The translations under genes and the position numbers were made by a program. Below are positions 10,790 to 21,644 of a DNA stretch of 64,000 nucleotides, piece by piece (position 1 is the stretch's first letter; each line of letters opens with the position of its first letter). The notes under the pieces were generated by a model. The model did not search any database and had not been told where the DNA came from. It was given only the letters and a program-made list of their open reading frames with translations. The DNA is from Aegilops tauschii subsp. strangulata (Eukaryota; Streptophyta; Magnoliopsida; Poales; Poaceae): NCBI RefSeq assembly GCF_002575655.3, contig NC_053039.3:380037633-380101632 (forward strand). The letters run 5' to 3'.

Positions 10790-11673
10790 TGCTCGACGCA
10801 ACCAATGCCTCCACGTCGGCTATGAATAGTGCACAGCGAGCGCGAGCCGGCAGCCGGGCAGCAGCGAAGCTAGAGTGAGCGGGCAGCAGGGAAGCGAAAG
10901 AAAAAGGAGAAGTGAGCGGGCAGCCAGAGAAAAAGAGAAGCGACCGGGCATCTCCCCTTTGACCCTTGTCCCCTCTTGCCGTTGCCGGCTCCTCTCCTCT
11001 CCCCGCGCCTCGTCCGCCTCCTCTCCTCCCTCTCTCTCGTCTCCTCACCCGCACCGCCAGCCCCTTCTCTCTGCTTGCCCCAGCCGTCTCTCTCCTCCCG
11101 CGCGCCGTCAGCCCCGGATCTGGAGGAAGAGGAGAGATGCGGGATTTGGAGGAAGAGGAGAGATGTGGGATCTGGAGGAGGAAGAGGAGATCCGGGCGTC
11201 CCGGCGGTGGCTCGACCGATGCAAGGTGACCTCCTCATCTCCGACGCGGCCTCTAACCACAGTGCGCTCCCCCCATCCTCCCATGCGGGGTCTATTCCTT
11301 TGCCAGGCTGCCCCAGCTCTTTCGATTTGACCCATTTTCTGCTGCCCCCTCAATTCTCGACGACGACGCGCTACTCATCCCCGCCGGCTCCGATCTCGTT
11401 ATCAAGCGCGTGCCCATCAAGTTCGTGGACGGCCGCGGGGACGCATCGGCTCCTTGTCAGGACAAGTGGGTAGCTAGAAACTGATGTTGCTGTGTTCTAA
11501 TTGGGTGGGTTTCAGTGTTTAATAGTAGTACCGTGTTTCTTTGTGTGGCAGAGCTGAGGAGCAGCATGGCTGTGGGCGCAGTGACCGAGGCGATGGCATT
11601 GCGTCATTTCTGCCTCCATTTCATAATTTTGATGATCTAGATAAGGCTGTTTGTCCTGGTTTGGAGGCAAATG
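10790..11673 (+). pseudogene. Truncated gene piece resembling the end of a DWNN domain (PQT3/RBBP6-like)
   Basis: About 10830-11290 is C/T-rich and GC-rich, like a leader and first exon. A reading frame through 11290-11465 encodes DDDALLIPAGSDLVIKRVPI near its end. This resembles the C-terminal strand of the ubiquitin-like DWNN domain (EYxDDxxLIPxxSSVIVKRVP), found in PQT3/RBBP6-type E3 ubiquitin ligases. A donor at 11466 (AA|GTGGGT) and an acceptor at 11551 (GTGTGGCAG|AGC) join two exons without breaking the frame, and the second exon runs to a donor at 11674 (AATG|GTAAAA). The N-terminal DWNN strands, zinc knuckle and RING are not recognisable, so this is a fragment. The family call rests on one short motif. 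Confidence 0.4.
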
Positions 11674-14600
11674 GTAAAAGTCAGACCTGTTTTCATCACT
11701 GGTAAACTTTTGTGATCTTCTCTATTTATTTATTTATTTAGATTCAATTACCAGAGGTTCACATGAACAAAGATGTGATGCACATGTAACTGATTGGCTT
11801 GGGCTATTCTACGAATGTAGCGAACTGCAATAGGATAACAGTGGGCATGTGTCCGCGTGGTCGTTGTTTGTTGAAGCGCATATCGAGATCGAGATTTGAC
11901 TGCCTCTGTTAATTTTTACCCATAATAAACACCTTCTAAGGACAGTTTAAGTAGTTTATGATGTGGCACCTATCCATGTATAGATATATAGCTGCGAAAC
12001 GCTGAGACAATGATGTACCACAGTAGTATTAAGTTTATAGTATGATGTTCATATTCCTTCTTTGACTTTTAGTATGATGCTAACACCTCAGATTTGTGAT
12101 TGCTTATCTTCTTTTTTTGTTCCTTGGACAAATCTTGCAAATTTTGAATAGAAAGCATGTTTCTTGCGCAATTTTCTCTCCAGACACAAACAGGTGTCAC
12201 TCTAGGAAAAATATCGTAACCATCATTCTCCCCCAGTCATGGTTCGGAAAAAAACCTTATCGAACATATAAATCCCGCTATGTTACCCGCATAGCGAGTG
12301 CCATCGCGGTTTGAAAGTCATCCGGCCCGCACGTTGTATATCACCGTCGATTGTTAGTGTACCTTCCATAGCTGTGGTGGGTTTGGGTGGCCAAGAGATT
12401 TTGCACCACGAACTGTAGCAACAGCCTTTTTGCCAGTTAATGCTACGGTTCTTGCTGACGGTGTATCTCCCTTGAGCAACAATCTCCCATCGTTTTTGCT
12501 GGTGATTTTTTTGCCAGTTAAGTACTTTCCTGAAGGAGCTCCCAGATGCTTTAGGCTTTGATGTCTGCTTTAGTCTGATATTTCCATTTGATCTTCCAAA
12601 AGGAGCAACCATCACAGTACCGAAATTAAGTTCCACTTGATGGTTCTTAATTGTATTTCTCAGTTTGTTTGGACTTGCACTGCAGGTGGTTGCGAATCTC
12701 AGGCTTTGCATGTCCGTCTATGACATCCTTGCCGTCGAAGGCAGATTCATCTTTCCAGGATAGGGCTGCTCGACGTATAAAGTAATTTGTGCCATCATCT
12801 CTGCCATCCATTTATCTTTGCTAAGGAATGTGAGATGCTACTACTTACTAATTTTGTATGTTGTTTAGTATTCCACTGGTTGCATGGTGGATGTTTTTTG
12901 CTGTTAGTTTCTTTGTATGCTAGCGAAGCTCGAGTTCAATAGTTCTTGTCATTACGTATTTGTTATTCACCCCCGTACTGAATTTCTTTAAAATACATCG
13001 GTTCCAGTCTTGACTATGGGCTGTTTTGCCATGCTTACATCAGAGCTCAAAAGTAGATGTCATTAGCAAGTAGGTGATACCTGTCTGTCCGATTTAGCAT
13101 TTTGGAATTGCTCACAACATTTCTTTCGGCATGTCAATGAAAATGGCACCTTCCCGTTCTGATGTTTATTATGTTTCTTGAAGCCCTCACCATCTTTATA
13201 TTCATTACATATTCTCAATATAGCTTATTTCTTAATAATACCTAAAGTGAATACCAGGAGCTCATCCTTACCTCTCCAGTCTATTCTTATTTGAGTATTA
13301 AGAGCACCTACATTGCTTTGGTTCTGTATGACTGATCAAATTTACACACACCTCAATCATAGTAAAATCTGGAAGGAGACGTAAAAGAATCAAAGAAAAG
13401 TAGAGATGCACAATAATTTTACTTTTCAGGGATTGTTCTTGGGTTCAGCTTTCGCTGGCATGTTGTTATTACAGAGTTACCCTATCTCTTTGAATGGTCG
13501 TATGTACTCCAAATTCTTATAGATTATGCAACTAGCTAATGGTTGGAACTTTAATACTCCGCTTTATTTATACGTAGCACAACCTCGTGTTAGTTGCCAT
13601 TTTATTGCTATAGATATGGTCTTGTTCTGATTGTATATGTGATGATTATATCCATGTGTATGTATGTGGTCTTCAAAGTTGTTGAAAGATTTAAAGCGTA
13701 AGCAAGCTCGTCAAATTCCTTCGGTGCGTCATATATTCTTATGTCTCCTTCCTATGCTTTAGAGGTTTATAGTAAGAAGATATGAGATTCAGTCTTTCCT
13801 TTTCAGTATATCTGGAAGTATATGGGAGAGATTACTAGGTCACACATATAGTTTGGTTATTAAGTTTCTAAATAAGTTCAGCCCCGGAGCACATATTTTG
13901 CATCCATTGCTTATTTAACCATTGAGATCTATTCTCTCTGGTTCATACAGTATGTTTACATTTGACTTGGAATTGGCTGTACTTTTGTTCTGCTTTTGTT
14001 ACAAGGTATATCATCAATTTCCTGTCTGGATGTACTTTTATTAGTTTGCTTCTAACTGCATCTTAATATGTACTCGGTAGGCTCTACAGGATTTGATGAT
14101 GGATGTGTGAATGTGAGCAATCAGGATATAGATTTCTTCCAACAACAAGACATGCATTCAGGAATATGTTGCGTCTTAGCTTTGCAGCTTCACATTGTAG
14201 GATTAATATTTGGCACCTGACATGAGATTGAGAAATACCATGCTTTAATTAATTATTAGTACATACCTTGTGCAGGGCACATAAAATATATCTGATATCG
14301 CATTTTTATGAATATTTTTATCTTTTCTATCCTAATTCAGTAGCATCATTTCTTGATGTTATTTCTCTATACGATTGTTGCTTCCACTGTAGTTTTTCTC
14401 ATCTGAAATGAATTTGAATTAGGTCACTTTAGTACCAAAGTAAAAAAATTATTTGTTCTTGAGAAGAGCCAAAATCCTAGGTGATCGTTAGATATTATTG
14501 ATAATTATCAATTAATAATTATGTGCTTGACTGTTTGTTGATGACCAGTAAATTTGTCACAGTGTGCTTTTGGAATTTCCATGTGTTCAATAAAATTGGC

Positions 14601-14855
14601 AATGGGATCGGGAGTTGGTGGCAAAGAATTATATGGTTTGATGGCACTAGGGGCAGGAGTGCTGTTTTGACTAAGAAGATGCCTAAATAAGCTGTGAGGC
14701 TGCCTAAACAAAACTGTATTTCTGTTAACCGATCTAAGCCATTCTACTATATGTAAACCAATTTAAGTCACTCTACTATCTGTAATACAATCCACATTGC
14801 ATTATCTTTCTATCTACATCTCCTACCTACTCACTACTAACATTGCTTCTAACTA
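11674..14855. other. AT-rich, intron-like region; no supported gene
   Basis: Composition is T-rich on the plus strand with many TTGTTTTGT-like words, resembling plant intron or Helitron interior. Isolated possible exons follow good acceptors (near 13430 after TTTTACTTTTCAG, and near 14092), but I cannot assign them. A 142-codon minus ORF (12283-12711) has no recognisable domain. It may be the remaining introns and eroded exons of the DWNN-like fragment. Confidence 0.3.
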
Positions 14856-14958
14856 CTCCCTCCCTTCGGAATTACTTGTCTCGGAAATGAATGTATCTAG
14901 AACTAAAATACATCTAGATACATCCATTTCTGCGACAAATAATTCCGAACGGAGGGAG
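14856..14958. mobile_element. Stowaway MITE (Thalos-like), intact ends
   Basis: CTCCCTCCCTTCGGAATTAC at the left is inverted at the right (ends AATTCCGAACGGAGGGAG), with TA at 14854-14855 and 14959-14960. It sits only 7 bp from the hairpin of a Helitron-like end. Confidence 0.85.
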
Positions 14959-14965
14959 TAGCTTT

Positions 14966-14995
14966 TTGCGCCATTGGCGCAACCGGGTCACCTAG
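14966..14995 (+). mobile_element. Helitron-like 3' terminus
   Basis: A perfect hairpin TTGCGCC-ATT-GGCGCAA (14966-14982), a 9-nt spacer and CTAG (14992-14995) followed by T match the rule for Helitron 3' ends (hairpin about 10 nt before CTRR, insertion before T). A matching 5' end (A|TC..) upstream was not found, so the element could not be delimited. If real, it would be oriented like the DWNN-like fragment upstream and could have carried it. Confidence 0.45.
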
Positions 14996-15355
14996 TAAGA
15001 TCTAAACACAAGAGGTGTTGAAACTACAGCTCTCAATTAGAATTCACTACTCTGCAAAGTTTAAGAAAAAGACACAAGAATTCGCTAGTTTGCATTCCAA
15101 CAAACGACACGAACTTCAGGTCATCGAATCGGGCGGGGAGAAGCTTCTGTACAGACCCAGAAGAACCGTAGTATTTATTGTAGCAAGGAGACTTTATTCT
15201 ACACGGCTACCGTAGTTCATCGCATACGTTAGCATTTGCGAGGAGTTAGGAACTTCAAAAGAAACCATGGAACGTGCATTCAAGAGAACCCAAAAGTGTT
15301 TCCTCTAAACAAAACTTCGAAGTGGATGCGTTTGCTGGTGTACATTTCTTCTTGA
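14996..15355. other. Downstream flank / 3' UTR of the membrane-protein gene
   Basis: Lies just beyond the stop codon of the minus-strand gene ending at 15356. No transposon ends are visible and some of it probably forms that gene's 3' UTR. A 66-codon plus ORF (15015-15215) has no recognisable domain. Confidence 0.35.
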
Positions 15356-18300
15356 TCACTTCCGCTTAGCACTCTCTTCCGCTCTAGTGAAAGCATCCGT
15401 CAGCACATCAACAGCCCAATCCTTGGCATCCTCCTGCAGGGCAGAGATGTCAAGATAAGTTGTCTTAAGCATCAAGCTCTACAGCGAAAGGTAGGTCAAA
15501 CCTTAAAAACGTATGCAGGCGGTAACTCCACTGAGTTAGATAAGGATGCAGGTAAGATAACCACATTAGAAAAGAGATGACTTGCTGCCTGCCCTACCAA
15601 CACGGAGACTTGAAAAGAGATGCGGGTAAGGGAGAACCAGACAAAATTGATTCGACGCACGCTCACTCACAAAAATATCGAAAAGTGATACAATATTATA
15701 AACCTTGCTTTTAAGATGAAGGCATGTTTGACTGACTAACTAATGCCTTCAGAATTACTACACTGATGAAACAAAATATATATGCCGAAAACTGCAAGCT
15801 TGTTTCCTCAAGGTGTACTTTGGTTACAAGTTCTATTATACTCTAGAGTAAATGTCTACCACAATCACTCAAATCCCGCTGAATATAATCTAATAACTAA
15901 TGAGGACACGAGGTAAACCAAACATGTGAATAATAACTAACAAATCTAGCACCATCATGCACGGGTGACCTTGCTAGTTATGTATAGCAGCAAGTTGTTG
16001 AAACATGGAACATCAGTATCTACTATGCATCAGCAATACATCTGTTTTCAGCACGGAAGCAAGACAGTGGATCCAATAAACTAACTCCACAGAGATGTAA
16101 TACACCATAAAAAATCACAGAATTATATAAAAATGCATCGATGAGATGATAGTGAGGAAGTTATGTCTGCTACTTACCAGCCGCATTTTTTCCCCAGTTC
16201 TTAAGCGGGCATGTGGACGAGCTAACTTTGATTCAAAAGGGGTCCTTGGCCTGACTTCTTGGATTTCATCCCACTCTTCACGCGAAAGCATCCTTACTGT
16301 TCCTTGCTCAGGGTGACTATTCTTAATCTTGCGTTCCCTCCTTTCTTGGTCTGTAGCTTCATGTTCCTACCCAAAAAACATGCAACTAAGCTTCAGAGCA
16401 TGCCAATTTCAGAACAGACAGAAGATTTTCTGAATACATGCAAACAATGCCGAGTTAAACTATTTGATCGACATATACAATATGCAGTAGGTAGACAATC
16501 TGGCAAACATCAGGATTGATGATTACACGACAAGGATGTATCTCTACTACCTAAAAAAAGGTTTCCACTCCCGTAAAAAAACCGTTTTGCTTCATCCGAC
16601 TGTTTCGCTTCCCCTCCCCTTCCACCGTTTTTTCTGGTCTTTTCGGTTTTCTGATCAGTAAAATCCTTCCCTTCCCCATCCGAGCGCCTCCTCCTTCCCT
16701 AACACGGACCGATCTCACCTCCCAAACGCTAGCTGTAGGGTTTCGGGCCGCCAATCACGCTCAGCTGATAAGATCCCCGTCACCAGCAGGGGCAGGGTGC
16801 CGAGGAGAATCTACTGGATCCCCGCCGTAGCCCCCATGCTCCCTTTCCTCGTGGCCGGTGACACCCTCTGCCCTAGCCGCGCCACCTCGGCCATCACCGC
16901 CACAGAGCCTCCTTGTCGCCTCGGACTGATCTTCTGTGCCAGGATGGGTGCGACAACGAAACCTCCCGGACATCATGATGTCAACCCCAACGCCGTCTAC
17001 TTCAATCACATACATGCCGCCGCCGCCGTCGTCCCGCACCTGCACGCCGCTTCAGGACGGTTCAGTGCACGCCAATGACCTCCTCGGCCCAGGTAGTCAG
17101 ACAACTGCATCTCTCTAATTGCTTTCTCTTGATCTCTCCTTTTTTTTTTCCTATCTCCTGCATCTCGCCCGCCGGAGCCGATTTTTCTGCAGGCTACACG
17201 ACAAAGCTGAGCATGACAACAATGTTAGGCGGCTGTCTCAGTCATTGATGAAGAGTCATGTAGCAGCAACCCGTAAGGACTTGTACTGCTCAAAACTGCA
17301 GGTTAGTTCTCATTGTGATTGGGAATATTACAGTAGAGAGTCAAACTTCAGCTCTCGTTGTTGTGGCATTACAATGTCATACCTAAACACTTTCGCTCAG
17401 TGCCAGAGGACGCACCAATAAAACAAAACCGAAAAATAAACTGGGTCTTTCTTCTATTCTGTCAACCTATCTACTGGTTTGGTTGCTGAATGTCCAAAAT
17501 CACAAGCCTGCTGAAAAGGTAAATCAAAGTATCAGGATTTTGCGTCGGAATCGGTGTATTTCCACACTCACTTGAGGTGATTGCTTGGTCTCTTGATGCT
17601 TAAATTATGTTAGTTGTTTTATTATCTAGATTTTTTGTTTTTTTCCCAACACATCATGAAAAAGGAGAGCACAACAGATTTTTTAGCTTTCATAAGCATG
17701 CATCTATTAAGCATACAGCGCAAAGTATGGCTTAACACCAGTACAACTCTGAGCAGGGAGAAGTTCTTGAATTAGGAAACTGAGTTCAGAAAATGTTGTA
17801 GTTGAAAGCTTCAAAGTAAAACTGGAAATATCATTTTTATATGCAAAAAAGATTAATCCATACAATTTTTTGGTCACTGTACCATTTAATACAGTAATTG
17901 AGCTACTACATACAGAACGATCCTTCTCTTTTAGGAAGGGAAAATGCTGTACCTGACCTCTGTTTCTATATTATGTGAACAAACAGGTATTCAAGAATCT
18001 GAAGGAGAGAAGAAATTATTATAATAACCAGGACATGGCTAACTTAGCAAATCTTATACTGAAGAAGTGTGGTGGCCTCCCTCTCGCGGTCTCCACAATA
18101 GGTAGCTTCCTGGCAACCAAACCGAACAAGAGCTATGGGGTGGAGAAATCTGAACAAACATATGAGTGATGCGCTTCAGGTCAATCCAGAGCTTGCAATG
18201 ATAAAAACAGTACTTGTCTCAAGCTACAAGGGTTTACATCTCAAGCTTCGCTTTTTGTATTTCTCCATTTTTCCTGAAGGCGTGACATTGAGTGGGCACG

Positions 18301-20543
18301 CTTGGTGAGAAGATGGATTGCAGAGGGATAAGACAACAGAAGAACTAGGGAACAGTCACGTCACTGAGCTAATCAGCAGGACCATGGTCGAGCCATCAAA
18401 AAAGGACAGGCCTTAGCGCCACCGGGAGGATTGTTATTTTTGCAAATTCTTGATCTCATTTGCGAAATCACGATCTGAAAGTCGACAGAGGAAAATCTTG
18501 TTCGTCACAGGCAGGCAAAGTTCATCACCTTGCTGTAAGCAATAGCTGGTTAAGAGAGAAGAATGCATTCAAAAGTGCAGCCCGGAACTGGTATGGCATC
18601 CGATCATTGCCAGTATTTGGAGAATGGAAATCATTCTTCATTTCTGATGATATGAGATTCCTTTGGGTGTTAGATTTGCAAGATACAAAGGGTCTAGAGG
18701 ATCACCACCCCCATCAAATTATAAAGCTTTTTCACGTAAAGTATCTTTCGCTAAGAAGATGTGGTCAGCTTTTGAGGCTGCTGAGGCACCTAGAAACGCT
18801 TGATATCAGAGATACACAAGTAATCAAACTATCTTGTATAACTATTATAATCTTTGGCCTGATGTGCTATTGACTTGCTTTTCTAAAAATGAAGCTTGAT
18901 GTGTGCATGTAGATTATAAAGGTACAAGCTTACATTATTGATGTGAAACCACCAAAATATTTTTTACACCCGTGCGGGCCAGCCTGGTCGGGCCGCGCTT
19001 CCTCTTGGTCGCCGGTTCTGTACAGGAGGTGCTGCTGGTGGCGGAGATCTAGTTCGGGCGAAATCCCTGGCCGGCCATGACCGGCCGCGCCGACGGCGAC
19101 GCCTCAGGGCGCCGTTTCCCTCCTTGGAGGCGTCGGTATGGACTAATCTCCTCACTTCACCTCCCCCTAGGTTTCCCAGGCGAAAGCCCTAACTCTGTTG
19201 GGCGGCAGCGGCGCTCACGGCGCCGTTCCCTTCTTGAAGGCGTCGCTTTGGGAACCTTGGGGTTGGGTGGCGCTTGTTGGTGGTGGGCGATAGCAGTGGT
19301 GCGGCCCTTTCCTAGCATGGATTTATGTCCGTTGCTTGGAGATGGAGTCGCGTAGGTGGAGGTCGTCGGCTGGCGTCGTGGTGGCGTCAATGGCGTAGGA
19401 CCTGCCAAGGCTCGCGTAGGTGGAGGTCGTCGTTTGGCGTCGTGGTGGCGTCGATGGCGGAGGACCTGCCAAGGTTGTCACCTCAATCTGCTCTAAAGAT
19501 GGACCAGTGGAAGATGGCGGCGACGACACATGTGAGTGCGTTAGACCGGTTTGAGCCCCGGACCCGGCAGATGGCTCGGTCGCGGCCTCCGGCTTTAGAT
19601 GTTAGGCTTAGGTGAGACGTATGGCTATGTGGCCCAACTTGCACCCCTTCATCATTTGGATAGGAGTAGCGGCAGATGTTGCCAAGATGGCGGATTCAGG
19701 CATATTGCTGTTATACTTTGTAAGGTCCTCAAGAATAATCAATAAAATGGCCGTATGCATCTCCCAGATGCAGAGGCCGGGGGTCATCCTCCTTTTCGAA
19801 AAAAAAGCAACGCACGGGCAGTTACCTAGTAGTATATCTTATATGAAATCTAGGTGACTAGTTCATGAAATAACTAAGATAAATTCGTTCAAACATTTCT
19901 TGAATGAAGCCATTAAAAGGGGACACAAAAAGTCAAACTGCAATATCGAATAAAAAAGCTATACCTGGATAACACAACATTTAGAGATGCTCTATTCACT
20001 ACTCTACCATGGATAGATGATCATTTCATCCAATAAAGAGTTTCTTGGAAAGTCTCTTCTCTAAATGGATTTGATGCATTGTTGACAATAGGTTACATTT
20101 CTAGAAGCTCACATCTTACAAATCCAAAGTATTCACTAACGCACAATGATCGCCCTTAGCACTTCACATGTATACAGTACGCAGATCACATGATTAGGTA
20201 TGTGTTCAATCCTAAATAAACATGTTCAGTCAAATGCACGGCAGCTGCATCTGCAATTAACCCTAGCGAACAGAGGAGTGGGGGCGGAGGGTACCATCAT
20301 GAGGAGCTTGGTGAAGAGGGCTACGGCGGCGGCGGTGAGGATCATGGGCAGGGTGACGGAGTCGAGCCATTTAAGCGACTCCGGCGTCGGCACGAAGAAC
20401 TCGTCGCGCCCCGGGTCGCGCCGACGCCGCCGAGAGCGCTCCCGCTCCGCCACGCTCAGCCGTAGAAGGTTCCCCGTAGATCCCTCGGCCAGCGCGGCCT
20501 GCCTCATGGCCGCCCCTCCCCGGCGCAGCACCGTCCGCAACAT
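15356..20543 (-). CDS. Conserved plant single-pass membrane protein of unknown function (three exons, 171 aa)
   Basis: Exon 1 20295-20543, exon 2 16178-16366, exon 3 15356-15433, all with GT..AG introns in phase 0 (ATGATG|GTACC; GGGTAG|GAACAT; CGGCTG|GTAAGT; CTGCAG|GAGGAT). The product starts at MLRTVLRRGG, has an Arg-rich stretch (about 37-46), the motif FVPTPESLKWLDSVTLP, one hydrophobic helix (about 66-83), then a charged tail with RMLSREEWDEIQEVRPRTPF, FESKLARPHAR and a C-terminal segment EDAKDWAVDVLTDAF. I recognise it as a plant-conserved, unnamed family of this length. The membrane helix and basic N-terminus could suit an organelle membrane, but that is inference. An in-frame GTG precedes the ATG and was not used. 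Intron 1 contains a whole Helitron. No disabling change is seen. Confidence 0.8.
15434..16177 (-). other. Intron 2 of the membrane-protein gene
   Basis: Bounded by GTAAGTAG (minus strand, just below 16178) and TTGCCCTGCAG (just above 15433). AT-rich with no transposon ends or other exons seen. Confidence 0.6.
16755..17430 (+). other. Unidentified exon-like cargo inside the Helitron
   Basis: GC-rich sequence with open frames on both strands (for example 16797-17078) changes abruptly near 17100 to T-rich, intron-like DNA. It looks like a captured first exon plus intron of an unidentified gene. I could not assign a domain. Confidence 0.3.
17978..18838 (+). pseudogene. NLR (NB-ARC-LRR) resistance-gene fragment
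   Basis: In order it encodes a piece of the NB-ARC domain with the GLPL motif (CGGLPLAVSTIGSFL, near 18070-18110), an ARC2 piece (SYKGLHLKLRFLYFSIFPEG, near 18215-18280), and the first LRRs (FLWVLDLQDTKGLEDHH, KYLSLRRC, LETLDIRDTQ, 18655-18825). The P-loop and Walker B parts are missing. Frames change between pieces, with stops near 18166 and 18415, and it ends after about three LRRs at a donor-like CAAGTAATC. Such proteins are intracellular pathogen sensors; this copy cannot make one. It lies inside the Helitron and is likely captured cargo. Confidence 0.75.
18976..19808 (+). mobile_element. Non-autonomous LINE-like insertion with poly-A tail
   Basis: It begins with a GC-rich leader (GGGCCAGCCTGG..) and ends with AATAAAATGGCCGTATGCAT, AGATGCAGAGGCCGGGGG and an A run (19799-19806). 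This 3' end is typical of L1-type elements and their derivatives in grasses. A directly repeated segment (GCGTAGGTGGAGGTCGTCG, near 19349 and 19411) lies inside. No reverse transcriptase is present. The insertion point is in the loop of the Helitron hairpin; the TSD is short or unclear (GC or GTGC). Confidence 0.6.
19830..20294 (-). other. 5' part of intron 1 of the membrane-protein gene
   Basis: Between the Helitron and the exon 1 donor (minus GGTACC at 20289-20294). No transposon ends seen. Confidence 0.5.
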
Positions 20544-20830
20544 CGCTGCGTCCACGCCGCCGGCGACTTAGACGGGACGACGGGGCCAGGGAAGTGGAGC
20601 AGTCTTAGGGGAGGTGCGCGTCCTTCGCCGTCCGCGCGCTCCCAGGACCACCTGTCGACGGACGCTGCGCCGCTCGCCTGATTCCCCCCGGTCCCGGCGG
20701 CGGTCGTGTTTCGCCGGCGCTTCAAGAGGGAGAACAGAGACCAAGCAGGCACAGCACGAATGGGCCTATAATGGTCGAGGGGTGCGCCTGAAGCGCCTCC
20801 CTAAATGGACCAGGCCCATAAGCACGTATG
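20544..20830 (-). promoter_or_regulatory. Promoter and leader of the membrane-protein gene, with two TGGGCC (site II) motifs
   Basis: Upstream of the start codon on the minus strand the DNA is GC-rich and holds TGGGCC-type motifs at 20761-20766 and, inverted, 20813-20818. Such site II elements are known TCP-binding sites in plant promoters of housekeeping, ribosomal and mitochondrial-protein genes. No clear TATA box. Inferred from position and motif only. Confidence 0.45.
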
Positions 20831-20878
20831 CACTCACTCTATACGTACTCCCTCCGGTATTTTTTTTAGAAAAACATA

Positions 20879-21159
20879 CTCCCTCATGTCCTTTTTAGTC
20901 TGTATATATATATTCTGTTCAAAGTAAAGTATGTCTACTTTGACTAAGTTCATAAAAAAATACTTTAATCAAACACATAGAAAAAAGTATCAATTCACAA
21001 TGCCAAAATAATATTGTTAGATTTGTTATGAAATGTAGTTTCATAGTACATATATTTGGTATTATACATGTTGATATTTTCTAATATAAATTTGGCCAAA
21101 CTTTAAAATGTTTGACCTGACCAAAATCTAATACACATAGTAAAAAGGACCGGAGAGAG
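20879..21159. mobile_element. Stowaway MITE
   Basis: Left end CTCCCTCATGTCCTTTTTAGTC is inverted at the right (..ACATAGTAAAAAGGACCGGAGAGAG). TA is present at 20877-20878 and 21160-21161. The interior words AAAGTAAAGTATGTCTACTTTG and TTTGGCCAAACTTTAAAATG are typical of this group. A fragment of a similar end (TACTCCCTCCGGTATTTTTTTTAG) lies just to the left at 20846. Confidence 0.8.
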
Positions 21160-21295
21160 TACGTCTATCAGACGCCCCTCGTAAACAAAATAACGTACGT
21201 CCATCACACACTGCTGCACGCGTATAAGCACGTAAACTAGGTACTCTTTTATTTTCTTATTATCTAAAAAAGTATTCTTTTGTGGATGCGGCATT
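21160..21295. other. Short unrecognised spacer
   Basis: No feature seen. Confidence 0.3.
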
Positions 21296-21296
21296 T

Positions 21297-21644
21297 GGCT
21301 CCCATGCTGCCCGGGCATGAACAGTAAAATTGCTAAAAAAATTGCAAGCAAGATGCTCAAATGCGTGATTTCCTTGAAAATTTTGATGAAGTTTAGACAT
21401 TTGAGGAGCTCATGGCAAAAAAAATGCATATTTTGGCTGTCGGGTAAACTTTTGAAAATTGCACTATTCACGCCAGATTTTGCTTTTTGTTTTTTTGCCA
21501 CAAGCTCCTTGAACGTCCAAACTTCACAAAAATTTGCAAGGCGTTCACACATGGGAGCATCTTGAACCACAAAATAATTAGGATTTTTTTTGAATTTGTT
21601 TTCTATTATTTTGATTTTACCATTCACTGGGTGCATCTGAGCTC
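21297..21644. mobile_element. TIR-bearing non-autonomous DNA element (possibly MULE-type)
   Basis: Left end GGCTCCCATGCTGCCCGGGC..GAACAGTAAAAT is matched in inverted orientation by the right end (inward GAGCTCAGATGCACCCAGTGAATGGTAAAAT-like). The interior is itself partly inverted (CAAATGCGTGATTTCC.. / ..GGCGTTCACACATGGGAG), so much of it can fold back. No TSD settled; non-coding. Confidence 0.45.

Larger units (their letters stand above)
16541..19829 (+). mobile_element. Complete Helitron in intron 1, carrying host gene fragments
   Basis: The 5' end TCTCTACTACCTAAAAAAAG directly follows A at 16540, and the 3' end CTAG (19826-19829) is directly followed by T at 19830, the A/T insertion rule. 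The subterminal hairpin CCCGTGC..GCACGGG ends 7 nt before CTAG. Its two arms are now 18969-18975 and 19812-19818, because a LINE-like insert sits in the loop. There is no Rep/helicase gene, so it is non-autonomous. Cargo comprises a GC-rich unidentified exon-like stretch (about 16760-17110) and an NLR fragment (17978-18838), in the Helitron's orientation and opposite to the host gene. Removing 16541-19829 leaves a plausible empty A|T site. Confidence 0.75.

Noticed and set aside
12283..12711. 142-codon minus ORF, and possible RING or zinc-knuckle remnants on the plus strand
   Set aside because: Only scattered residues resemble those domains and no cysteine pattern is complete.
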